A DNA stretch of 15,318 nucleotides from Rhodobacter sp. GTDB lineage: Bacteria; Pseudomonadota; Alphaproteobacteria; Rhodobacterales; Rhodobacteraceae. The position numbers were made by a program, and so were the translations under genes. The stretch lies in NCBI GenBank assembly GCA_003536295.1, contig DPZQ01000103.1, forward strand, positions 1 to 15,318, written 5' to 3'. The notes beneath the pieces were generated by a model that saw only the letters and a program-made list of their open reading frames with translations, did not search any database and was not told the origin of the DNA. Within the stretch, counting starts at the first letter, position 1; each line of letters starts with the position of its first letter. Positions 1 through 6,842 of the stretch are shown here, in pieces.

Positions 1-1
1 T

Positions 2-421
2 GGCCAAAAGCCCAAGACCGTTGCATATGGTTGGAACAGATCTATGACGATTTTAGATCTTGGGGCGCTGACCAATGTTGATCGTTTTAAGAATGTGAAT
101 ATCGCAGCTCAAGCCCCAGACCAGGTCTTAATCGACCCTAATGCCCCTGCCTATGGGTTTTTGAAAAGCTGCTTTGATCATGTGGCCGAAGTGACGCTGG
201 CCTGCCCGCAGGGCGATCATATGCGGGTCTTTGGTGAATTTCGCACAGGTCGTTGGGTTTATAAGGATGAGAGCGCTTTGGCAGGCGAGCGGGCAGGTTC
301 GCCGCTGTGGGGCTGTTTGTCGGCAATTGGCTGGCCCGAAGCCCTGCCTGATTTTAAAGCGACCCCACTTTTTCTAGATCTGACTGAAGATCAACGCCAC
401 ACTTTGGGTGCTTGGGGGTAA
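2..421 (+). CDS. Unrecognised protein, probably the C-terminal part of a longer gene
   Basis: The reading frame is open from the left edge of the window to the TAA at 419-421. It therefore probably continues a gene that starts outside. The first in-window start is ATG at 44, which would give 125 residues, but it has only a weak GGA eight bases upstream and no real Shine-Dalgarno sequence. The visible protein has no signal peptide or membrane segment. It is fairly rich in aromatic residues, with several Trp and Phe in the second half (for example GRWVYKD and SPLWGCLSAIGWPE). I do not recognise a family or a catalytic motif and assign no function. It is separated from the next gene by about 280 bases containing a promoter-like region, so it is probably not part of the oxalate module. 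Confidence 0.5.
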   Translation, partial: GQKPKTVAYGWNRSMTILDLGALTNVDRFKNVNIAAQAPDQVLIDPNAPAYGFLKSCFDHVAEVTLACPQGDHMRVFGEFRTGRWVYKDESALAGERAGSPLWGCLSAIGWPEALPDFKATPLFLDLTEDQRHTLGAWG

Positions 422-705
422 TTAGGCGCCTTGCAGTGATTTTTGTACTGTCAGCCAAAAAACCGCCTTTTTGGATAGTAAATTTACCACCCATATAGAT
501 GTACAATGGCAGGAGTTCCGGCGGTTGTGACAGGGCCGCATATGTTGCTTAATGATGGCAAGATACTGAATAAAGCCTTTTTCCGATAAAAATTAAATAC
601 AATTTAACCAAAATTCGGCACGTATTTTTATTGCGCACGTAATTATAATACGTTAAGTGTTTATAAAATGAAATTAAATTACTTTATGAATTTATGGAGA
701 AGCCA
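422..705 (+). promoter_or_regulatory. Intergenic region with candidate promoter and operator for the reductase gene
   Basis: The stretch after the first gene holds a small inverted repeat (CCAAAAA at 455-461, TTTTTGG at 468-474) without a typical U-tract, so it is at best a weak terminator. The right third (about 590-690) is very AT-rich. A consensus -10 hexamer TATAAT lies at 644-649, with no convincing -35 at the usual distance. It sits inside an inverted repeat, ACGTA (637-641), seven bases, TACGT (649-653). GCACGTA also occurs twice as a direct repeat (618-624 and 635-641). This arrangement suggests a promoter controlled by a DNA-binding protein over its -10 region. The motif differs from the TGGTATACCA site before the GntR gene, so a different regulator may act here. 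Confidence 0.4.
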
Positions 706-1749
706 ATGAAAATGTTAATCCTAGGTGCCTCATATGGCTCTTTGCTATCGACCAAATTGTTGATGGCTGGCCATGAAGTGACCCTGATTTGCCGCGATGA
801 AACCGCTAGGCTAATCAACAAAGATGGCACCCACGTGCGTATTAAACTACGTGGCGAAGATGAGTTCCGTAACCTCCATTCCAAAGATTTTACGGGCACA
901 GTTACCGCCGCGACACCTGATTCGGTTAATCCTGTCGATTTCGATATGATCTGTCTTGCCATGCAAGAGCCTCAATATTCCGAACCATCTGTGCGCACAT
1001 TGATGGAAAAGATCGCGGCGAGCAAAAAGCCTTGTTTGTCGATTATGAATATGCCGCCCTTGCCATATTTGCGGCGCATTAAAAACTTGGAAAATGCCAA
1101 GCTAGAGTCATGCTACTGTGATCCAGAGCTTTGGGCTAACTTTGAGCCTGGCCTAATGAGTCTCTGTAGCCCCGACCCTCAAGCCTTCCGCCCCGCCGGC
1201 GAGCCTGCCAACATACTCCATGTGGGTCTACCTACGAACTTTAAAGCGGCCGCATTTGCTAATCCAAAACATACTGCGATGCTACGTGAATTGGAGAAAG
1301 ATATTGCCGCCGTGACGCTAGACGGATTGGATGTGCCTGTTAAGTTGCGGGTCTACGACAGCCTGTTCGTACCCATGGCGAAATGGAGCATGCTTTTGAC
1401 TGGTAATTTCAGATGCATCATGCAAGAGGGTGAGCAGTCAATCCGCGACGCAGTATTGGGGGATGTAGAAGCCTCGCAGGCTATCTATTCATGGGTTGAC
1501 GCATTGTCACGCCAGCTTGGCGCCGATTCTGTTGACCAAGTTCCTTTTGAAAAATATAAGACCGCGGCCAATTCATTGCTGAAGCCCTCATCCGGCGCGC
1601 GGGCTGTGGGCGCAGGTGCAAAACGTATCGAGCGTGTCGACCGTTTGGTGCAATTGATTGGCGCTGAGATGGGCACAAAAAACTCGGCGGTCGATGCATT
1701 GGTCGCCGTTGTCGATGCCCGTTTGGACAAAAATACCCGTATAGCCTAA
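706..1749 (+). CDS. Ketopantoate-reductase-like oxidoreductase, candidate oxalyl-CoA reductase
   Basis: This is a NAD(P)-dependent reductase of the PanE/ApbA fold. The start is set at ATG 706 (347 residues) because GGAGA at 696-700 is correctly spaced for it; the ATG at 694 lacks such a site. Residues 1-30 form the Rossmann nucleotide-binding motif, with GASYGS at 7-12 in place of the usual GxGxxG. The C-terminal half is helical like PanE and keeps a Lys (Lys226, in AKWSMLL) and a Glu (Glu309, in RIERVDR) where PanE has its catalytic pair. At 347 residues it is longer than typical PanE (about 300). Methylobacterium extorquens has a PanE-like enzyme, PanE2, that reduces oxalyl-CoA to glyoxylate. 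With oxc and frc next door, that role fits better than pantothenate synthesis. The reductase family is confident; the oxalyl-CoA substrate is inferred from the neighbours. It is a separate transcription unit ending at the 1777-1802 hairpin. Confidence 0.8.
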   Translation: MKMLILGASYGSLLSTKLLMAGHEVTLICRDETARLINKDGTHVRIKLRGEDEFRNLHSKDFTGTVTAATPDSVNPVDFDMICLAMQEPQYSEPSVRTLMEKIAASKKPCLSIMNMPPLPYLRRIKNLENAKLESCYCDPELWANFEPGLMSLCSPDPQAFRPAGEPANILHVGLPTNFKAAAFANPKHTAMLRELEKDIAAVTLDGLDVPVKLRVYDSLFVPMAKWSMLLTGNFRCIMQEGEQSIRDAVLGDVEASQAIYSWVDALSRQLGADSVDQVPFEKYKTAANSLLKPSSGARAVGAGAKRIERVDRLVQLIGAEMGTKNSAVDALVAVVDARLDKNTRIA

Positions 1750-1776
1750 ACTTCGCTTAGCGCTGTTAGTCTTTCG

Positions 1777-1811
1777 GAAACCCCGCCTTTACGCGGGGTT
1801 TCTTTATTTTT
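1777..1811 (+). terminator. Rho-independent terminator after the reductase gene
   Basis: A perfect 10-bp stem, GAAACCCCGC (1777-1786) with GCGGGGTTTC (1793-1802), closes a six-base loop and is followed by a T-rich run (TTTATTTTTAT). It lies 28 bases after the stop codon at 1749 and separates the reductase gene from the gntR-oxc-frc operon. Confidence 0.9.
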
Positions 1812-1853
1812 ATGGCCCTCGCTCGCTCATATTGCGAACAGAACAAAAAATGT

Positions 1854-1887
1854 TTGACGATCTTCAAATCAGATGTATGGTATACCA
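1854..1887 (+). promoter_or_regulatory. Promoter of the gntR-oxc operon with overlapping GntR-type operator
   Basis: The perfect 10-base palindrome TGGTATACCA lies at 1878-1887. It matches the TGGT..ACCA form typical of FadR/FCD-type GntR operators. A plausible promoter overlaps it: TTGACG at 1854-1859 as the -35 and TATGGT at 1876-1881 as the -10, with 16 bases between. Binding at the palindrome would cover the -10, so the GntR protein encoded just downstream is expected to repress itself and the oxalate genes, with release by a pathway metabolite such as oxalate or oxalyl-CoA (inference). I found no second copy of this palindrome in the window. Confidence 0.55.
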
Positions 1888-1932
1888 CATACGAACAACT
1901 AAAAAATCAATGCACTCGGATTGGAGGATTAA

Positions 1933-2646
1933 ATGTCGATTACCGATCATCTTAGCCCCATCTCTGTGAACTTCACGCTCAAGGATCATACCTATGACGT
2001 GTTGCGACAAGCTATTTTAGGCATGAATATCTACCACCCCGACGTAGATTTACGCCTTGATGAGCGCAACTTGGCCGAACAGCTTGGTATCTCGCGCACG
2101 CCAATACGAGAAGCCCTGGCGCGTCTTTCCCAAGACGGGCTTGTCATTATCTTGCCACGCAAAGGTGTTTATGTCGTGCGCAAAACCCGCCAAGAAATTA
2201 TGGATATGATCATTACGTGGGCTGCTCTTGAGAGTATGGCCGCGCGTTTGGCGGCGATACATGCGACAGAAGCGGCGCTAAAAGACTTACGCAAATTTGC
2301 GATGAAACATTCCGCCCACGCCGCTCGCGCCGAGCTGGCCGAATATTCGGATGCAAATATCCTATTTCATCAAAAAATTATGGCGCTATCGGGCTGTAAG
2401 CTGTTGAGCAAAACAGCGGATGACCTATTTATGCATATGCACGCCGTGCGCAAACGCGCAATGGGGGAAAGCGATCGCGCGTCACGCTCGGTCGTGGATC
2501 ATATGAAAATCATTGAAGCTCTTGATGCCCGCGACGGGGAAGCAGCTTCCAAGCTTGTGCTTGAACACACGATGCGTTTGCACGACCACGTTAAACGCAC
2601 CTGGACTAGACTAGAACAAATAGATCAAAAGAACAGCGTCTCTTAA
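1933..2646 (+). CDS. GntR-family (FadR/FCD subfamily) transcriptional regulator
   Basis: This is a ligand-responsive DNA-binding regulator, likely the local control protein for oxalate use. Residues 17-82 form the GntR winged helix: the recognition region includes ERNLAEQLGISRTPIREALA (44-63), and the wing ends in GVYVV. Residues 90-215 are an all-helical FCD ligand domain. Its usual metal-site pattern is visible as Asn142 and His146 (NILFHQ), His190 (VVDHMKII) and His212 (LEHTM). The length of 237 residues is normal for the family. GGAGGA at 1923-1928 supports ATG 1933. The oxc gene starts 16 bases after the stop, so the regulator is the first gene of the oxc-frc operon. The TGGTATACCA palindrome 46 bases upstream suggests autoregulation. 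The effector cannot be read from the sequence; an oxalate-pathway compound is the obvious guess. Confidence 0.92.
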   Translation: MSITDHLSPISVNFTLKDHTYDVLRQAILGMNIYHPDVDLRLDERNLAEQLGISRTPIREALARLSQDGLVIILPRKGVYVVRKTRQEIMDMIITWAALESMAARLAAIHATEAALKDLRKFAMKHSAHAARAELAEYSDANILFHQKIMALSGCKLLSKTADDLFMHMHAVRKRAMGESDRASRSVVDHMKIIEALDARDGEAASKLVLEHTMRLHDHVKRTWTRLEQIDQKNSVS

Positions 2647-2662
2647 GACGATCGAGGAAAAT

Positions 2663-4396
2663 ATGAACGATAATTCTACAGCCCCAGCGGCCACCGAGAC
2701 ACAAGATTTAACCGATGGGTTCCATCTGATCATTGATGCGTTAAAGTTAAATGGCTTGAACACCATCTACGGAGTGCCGGGCATTCCCATAACTGATTTT
2801 GGCCGTATGGCCCAAGCAGAAGGGATGCGCGTAATAGCGTTTCGTCATGAGCAAAACGCAGGTAATGCTGCGGCTATAGCTGGCTATTTGACTAAAAAAC
2901 CAGGCATTTGTTTGACCGTTTCCGCCCCAGGCTTTTTGAACGGCCTAACTGCTTTAGCTCACGCAACTACCAATTGTTGGCCAATGATACTGATCTCTGG
3001 GTCGTCCGAGCGTGAAATCGTTGATCTACAGCAAGGCGACTACGAAGAGATGGACCAGTTGGCTATTGCCAAAACGATGTGTAAAGCCGCCTATCGCGTG
3101 CTTCACGCCGAAGATATTGGCATCGCCGTTGCCCGCGCCATTCGCGCCGCGGTTTCCGGGCGCCCAGGGGGCGTTTACCTAGACTTACCCGCTAAGCTTT
3201 TTGGCCAAGTGATGGATGCCGAAAAAGGCCGAAAATCTTTGGTTAAAGTCATTGACCCAGCACCGCGTCAATTGCCCGCACCCGAGGCCGTTGATCGCGC
3301 CGTAAACTTGTTAAAAGGGGCGAAAAAGCCCCTCATCATCTTGGGTAAAGGCGCGTCTTATGCGCAGGCTGACGATGATATTCGTGCCTTTGTTGAAAAA
3401 TCAGGCATTCCCTATCTGCCGATGAGCATGGCAAAGGGCCTTTTACCCGATGATCATCCCTTGTCTGCAGGGGCCGCTCGCTCGATGGCCCTCCAAGAGG
3501 CTGATGTCGTGGTGATGGTTGGTGCGCGTTTGAATTGGCTCTTGTCACACGGCAAAGGCAAACAATGGGGTGCGCCGGGCTCGAAGAAATTTATTCAAAT
3601 CGACATTGAGCCCAAAGAAATGGACAGCAATGTTGAAATCGCTGCCCCCTTGGTCGGTGATATTGGTTCCGTGATCGAGGCCTTGTTGGCCCGCATCGGT
3701 TCTGACTGGAAAGTTCCGTCTGCTGAATGGACCGGGGCTTTGCGCGCGAAAGTCGAAACCAATGTCGGTAAAATGGCCGCAAAACTGCGCAACAACAATA
3801 CGCCCATGGATTATCATGGAGCTTTGGGTGCGTTGAAAACTATAATTAAAGAGCGTCCAGACGCGATACTAGTGAATGAGGGTGCGAACACCTTGGATTT
3901 CGCCCGCTCGATTATCGATATGTACAAGCCACGCAAGCGCCTTGATGTGGGAACCTGGGGTGTGATGGGCATCGGCATGGGCACTGCGATTGCAGCGGCC
4001 GTTGAAACGGGCTTGCCTGTGCTGGCGATTGAGGGAGACAGCGCTTTTGGCTTTTCGGGCATGGAGGTGGAGACTATCTGTCGCTACAATTTGCCGGTTT
4101 GCATTGTCGTGTTTAACAACAACGGTATTTATCGCGGCACAGATGTGAACACCAATGGCAGCACTGATGTTGCAACGACTGTGTTCGTGAAAGACGCGCG
4201 TTATGACATGATGATGCAGGCCTTTGGCGGTGTCGGTGTGAATGCCACCACCCCAGACGAATTGGCCCGCGCCGTGAATGAAGCTATGGACAGCGGCAAG
4301 CCAACCTTGATTAACGCTGTGATTGACCCCAATGCGGGTACTGAAAGCGGCCGTATTGGCAATCTTAACCCCCAAAGTGTTGTGCAAAAGAAATGA
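2663..4396 (+). CDS. oxc: Oxalyl-CoA decarboxylase
   Basis: This is a cytosolic thiamine-diphosphate enzyme that converts oxalyl-CoA to formyl-CoA and CO2. The 577 residues follow the three-domain plan of the family. The N-terminal domain carries Glu63 (FRHEQNAG), which activates the cofactor, and Tyr127 in QQGDYEEMDQ. The C-terminal ThDP domain has EGDSAFGFSGMEVETICRY, with the metal-binding Asp459, then FNNNGIYRG with Tyr490. The ESGRIGNLNP tail includes the Ser placed over the active site in known Oxc structures. Tyr127 and Tyr490 correspond to Tyr120 and Tyr483 of the Oxalobacter formigenes enzyme by a constant offset. These Oxc-specific stretches separate it from acetolactate synthase and other relatives. 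A GAGGA five bases before ATG 2663 serves as the ribosome site. The gene sits between gntR and frc in one operon, which supports the assignment strongly. Confidence 0.97.
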   Translation: MNDNSTAPAATETQDLTDGFHLIIDALKLNGLNTIYGVPGIPITDFGRMAQAEGMRVIAFRHEQNAGNAAAIAGYLTKKPGICLTVSAPGFLNGLTALAHATTNCWPMILISGSSEREIVDLQQGDYEEMDQLAIAKTMCKAAYRVLHAEDIGIAVARAIRAAVSGRPGGVYLDLPAKLFGQVMDAEKGRKSLVKVIDPAPRQLPAPEAVDRAVNLLKGAKKPLIILGKGASYAQADDDIRAFVEKSGIPYLPMSMAKGLLPDDHPLSAGAARSMALQEADVVVMVGARLNWLLSHGKGKQWGAPGSKKFIQIDIEPKEMDSNVEIAAPLVGDIGSVIEALLARIGSDWKVPSAEWTGALRAKVETNVGKMAAKLRNNNTPMDYHGALGALKTIIKERPDAILVNEGANTLDFARSIIDMYKPRKRLDVGTWGVMGIGMGTAIAAAVETGLPVLAIEGDSAFGFSGMEVETICRYNLPVCIVVFNNNGIYRGTDVNTNGSTDVATTVFVKDARYDMMMQAFGGVGVNATTPDELARAVNEAMDSGKPTLINAVIDPNAGTESGRIGNLNPQSVVQKK

Positions 4397-4430
4397 TGCG
4401 CCAGTTGAAATTGACGTTTAGGAGTCAGCT

Positions 4431-5705
4431 ATGAAAGCCCTAGAAGGTGTTAAAGTTCTAGATTTTACGCATGTTCAATCTGGTCCAACCTGTACGCAGC
4501 TGTTGGCTTGGTTTGGCGCAGACGTCCTCAAGGTCGAACGTCCGGGTGAAGGCGATGCGACCCGTAAACAGCTGATTGATGTACCAGGAGCTGATAGTCT
4601 TTACTTTACGATGCTTAACCACAATAAACGCTCGATAGAGCTGAATTCAAAGAATGAGACCGGCAAAGAAGTTTTGACCCGTTTGATTCAAGAATGCGAT
4701 GTCTTGGTTGAAAACTTCGCACCTGGTGCTTTGGACCGGATGGGCTTTACGTGGGAACGCATCCAAGAAATAAATCCGCGCATCATTCTTGCCTCAATCA
4801 AAGGGTTTGGCCCGGGCAAATATGAAGACTGCAAGGTCTATGAAAACATCGCGCAATGTGCGGGCGGTTCAGCATCTACCACGGGGTTTCGTGACGGCCC
4901 GCCGTTGGTGACGGGCGCGCAAATTGGTGACAGTGGGACAGGCCTTCATCTGTGCCTTGGCATTGTGACAGCACTGTTTCAGCGTGAAAAATCAGGGCGC
5001 GGCCAAAAGGTTTCGGCGGCGATGCAAGACTCGGTATTGAATTTGGCTCGTGTGAAGTTGCGCGACCAACAGCGTTTGGCTCATGGGCCGCTTCGTGAAT
5101 ATTCGCAATTTGGCGAGGGCATCCCCTTTGGCGAGGCTACACCGCGAGCGGGTAACGACTCTGGCGGGGGGCAGCCTGGGCGTATTTTGCGTTGCAAAGG
5201 TTGGGAGCAAGATCCAAATGCCTACACTTATTTCATCATCCAAGCGGCAATTTGGGAAAAAGTATGTGATGTGATTGGCGAACCTGATTGGAAAACCGCT
5301 CCAGGCTTTGGCAAACCAGGCGAACGTCTCGATAAGCTCAATCTAATTTTTGAACGGATTGAGCAATGGACAATGTCCAAAACAAAATTTGAAGTGATGG
5401 ATACTTGCAACCCGCATGACATTCCTGTTGGGCCAATCCTGTCGATGAAAGAGATTTCAGAAGATGAAGGTCTTTATGCAACTGGCACTTTGGTGCGTGT
5501 CGACCACCCCGAGCGCGGCGAATATATCACCGTGGGTTGCCCTGTGAAATTGTCAGACAGTCCCGCCGTGGTAAAGCGCTCGCCCCTTTTGGGGGAACAT
5601 ACGGCCGAGATTTTAGCCGATGTTTTGGGCTATTCCCCAGCCGATATTGAACGTGTGATTGCGTCTGGCGCGGTCGGCACCCCCAAGGCCGCGGCCGTTA
5701 AGTAA
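4431..5705 (+). CDS. frc: Formyl-CoA:oxalate CoA-transferase (class III)
   Basis: The enzyme moves CoA from formyl-CoA to oxalate, giving formate and oxalyl-CoA, which feeds Oxc. It belongs to the CaiB/BaiF class III transferases, which work as interlocked dimers. The 424 residues are close to the 428 of the O. formigenes enzyme. Key positions are visible: Gln16 in DFTHVQSGP, the catalytic Asp167 in GAQIGDSGTG (Asp169 in Oxalobacter), the SGGGQPGR glycine loop that closes over the active site, and KVSAAMQDSVLNLARVKLRD. These are Frc-specific rather than general CaiB features. AGGAG at 4420-4424 precedes ATG 4431, 34 bases after the oxc stop. Because Frc spends formyl-CoA to activate oxalate, a neighbouring enzyme that also draws on formyl-CoA would compete with it. 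Confidence 0.96.
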   Translation: MKALEGVKVLDFTHVQSGPTCTQLLAWFGADVLKVERPGEGDATRKQLIDVPGADSLYFTMLNHNKRSIELNSKNETGKEVLTRLIQECDVLVENFAPGALDRMGFTWERIQEINPRIILASIKGFGPGKYEDCKVYENIAQCAGGSASTTGFRDGPPLVTGAQIGDSGTGLHLCLGIVTALFQREKSGRGQKVSAAMQDSVLNLARVKLRDQQRLAHGPLREYSQFGEGIPFGEATPRAGNDSGGGQPGRILRCKGWEQDPNAYTYFIIQAAIWEKVCDVIGEPDWKTAPGFGKPGERLDKLNLIFERIEQWTMSKTKFEVMDTCNPHDIPVGPILSMKEISEDEGLYATGTLVRVDHPERGEYITVGCPVKLSDSPAVVKRSPLLGEHTAEILADVLGYSPADIERVIASGAVGTPKAAAVK

Positions 5706-5716
5706 GGAAATATAAA

Positions 5717-6634
5717 ATGCGCCTCATCGTTATGGGACAACAGGCCTTTGGCAAAGACGTTTTGGAAAAGCTATTAGACGCTGGTACAGACGAAGTTGTG
5801 GCCGTTTATTGCGAGCCTGACAAAGAAGGAAAGCCACAAGATCCAATTAAGCAGTTTGCTTTGGAAAAGGGTCTACCTGTCTTGCAGCCAGCGCATTTTA
5901 AAGATGATTCGACCGTTACCGCTTTGGCCGCCTTTAATGCTGACTTGATGGTAATGGCCTATGTGAATGTCTTTGTTCCCGAAGCGGCACGCTCGGCGCC
6001 GCGGATGGGCTCTATTTGTTTTCACCCTTCACTCTTACCGTTGCACCGAGGTCCTTCGGCCGTCAATTGGCCGATTATTATGGGTTCAAACAAATCAGGT
6101 TATTCGTGGTTTTATCCCACCGATGGTTTGGATGAGGGCGATATTTTGCTGCAATGGGAATGTCCAATTGCGGCTGATGACACGGTGATTGAGCTTTACT
6201 TCAAGAACATCTACCCCCATGCTGTGGCATCGGCTTTGACGGTCTGTGATTTGTTTCGTGCTGGCAACCCGCCCCGAACGACACAAGACGAGAGCCAAGC
6301 TACATATGAGCGCCGCTGCACAGTGCGCCATGCCAAGATTGATTGGTTCAAGCCCGCAGGTCAGGTCTACAATTTGATCCGTGGCACGAACCCTGCCCCA
6401 GGTGCCTGGACAAGCAGAAATGGCGAAACTGTCAATATTTTTGACGCAAAGCTCGTTTCTGGTGATGGTATTTCGGGGCGTATCATGAATGTTTCCGATG
6501 ACGGTGTAACTGTCCAATCCGTGGGTGGCCGCATTTTGGTCAAGCGCGTTAAGCCTCAAGGTGGCGCAAAGATGCCCGCCGCTCAATGGGCGCAGGAGGC
6601 TGGACTGAAAGTCGGGGATACTTTGGGCGAGTAA
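5717..6634 (+). CDS. Stand-alone homologue of the 10-formyl-THF dehydrogenase N-terminal (formyltransferase) domain
   Basis: The 305 residues match in length and motif order the N-terminal hydrolase/formyltransferase domain (about 310 residues) of animal 10-formyltetrahydrofolate dehydrogenase (ALDH1L). The match is closer than to methionyl-tRNA formyltransferase. Seen in order: the nucleotide-fold start MRLIVMGQQAFG; ICFHPSLLPLHRGPSAVNW, with catalytic His103; DGLDEGDILLQ, with Asp139; ATYERR; and a C-terminal barrel-like region with RGTNPAPGAWT. His103 and Asp139 fit His106 and Asp142 of the animal domain by a constant offset of three. Two residues before the His is Cys101, where Fmt has Asn and ALDH1L has Ile. 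The gene starts 11 bases after frc, with AAGGA at 5704-5708. The family reacts with 10-formyl-THF. In this operon it may exchange formyl groups between formyl-CoA and tetrahydrofolate, or hydrolyse 10-formyl-THF. The family is confident; the reaction is inference. Confidence 0.85.
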   Translation: MRLIVMGQQAFGKDVLEKLLDAGTDEVVAVYCEPDKEGKPQDPIKQFALEKGLPVLQPAHFKDDSTVTALAAFNADLMVMAYVNVFVPEAARSAPRMGSICFHPSLLPLHRGPSAVNWPIIMGSNKSGYSWFYPTDGLDEGDILLQWECPIAADDTVIELYFKNIYPHAVASALTVCDLFRAGNPPRTTQDESQATYERRCTVRHAKIDWFKPAGQVYNLIRGTNPAPGAWTSRNGETVNIFDAKLVSGDGISGRIMNVSDDGVTVQSVGGRILVKRVKPQGGAKMPAAQWAQEAGLKVGDTLGE

Positions 6635-6842
6635 GCCCAAATAAAACAATTACATAAACGCAAACTAAGGAGGTTAAACAGAGAACAAGTACTTAAGAAA
6701 TAAGAAACCACATTAATTCAAAAAGAAAAACAACTACAGCCTTGAATTATTATTACTTTGTGGTTTTCTAAAGCTAGCCTTTCGAAAAAGGCTTCAAAAG
6801 CTATTTAAGCTTTTTGCAATTCAAAGATCCAGGGAGGATAAC
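6635..6842 (+). promoter_or_regulatory. Structured AT-rich leader before tctC
   Basis: The 208 bases before tctC hold no credible gene. Three stem-loops can be drawn. The first is an outer arm AGAAACCACA (6703-6712) with TGTGGTTTTCT (6759-6769), extended inward by TAATTCAA (6714-6721) with TTGAATTA (6742-6749), leaving a nine-base bulge on the right side. The second is a perfect 7-bp stem AGCCTTT (6776-6782) and AAAGGCT (6787-6793) around CGAA. The third is AAAAGCT (6796-6802) with AGCTTTT (6808-6814), an AT-rich stem resembling a weak terminator. An orphan AAGGAGGT sits at 6667-6674 with no start codon at a usable distance. The true ribosome site is GGGAGGA at 6832-6838. The leader may attenuate readthrough, stabilise the tctC message or hold its own promoter; none of these is proven. 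Confidence 0.45.

Noticed and set aside
455..474. CCAAAAA/TTTTTGG inverted repeat as terminator of the first gene
   Set aside because: The stem is short and nearly all A-T, and no T-run follows on the plus strand.
506..589. A 27-codon open frame from ATG 506 in the gap before the reductase gene
   Set aside because: There is no ribosome-binding sequence, no recognisable peptide feature and no context support.
706..1749. Annotation as housekeeping ketopantoate reductase (panE)
   Set aside because: The fold matches, but the extra length, the altered nucleotide motif and the oxalate gene neighbours argue for a PanE2-like enzyme. The function stays open rather than being labelled panE.
3869..4387. 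A 172-codon open frame on the minus strand within oxc
   Set aside because: It overlaps the conserved ThDP domain of oxc and shows no recognisable protein features.
2663..4396. Acetolactate synthase or another general ThDP enzyme
   Set aside because: The QQGDYEEMDQ, GDSAFGFSGMEVETICRY and NNNGIYRG stretches and the ESGRIGNLNP tail are specific to oxalyl-CoA decarboxylase, and frc is adjacent.
5717..6634. Annotation as methionyl-tRNA formyltransferase (fmt)
   Set aside because: The HPSLLP and GLDEGDILLQ stretches fit the 10-formyl-THF dehydrogenase N-terminal domain better, and the Asn that Fmt has before its catalytic His is Cys here.
6095..6649. A 184-codon open frame on the minus strand opposite the formyltransferase-like gene
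   Set aside because: It is fully antisense to a gene with clear family motifs. Its translation shows no domain; long antisense frames arise from codon bias.
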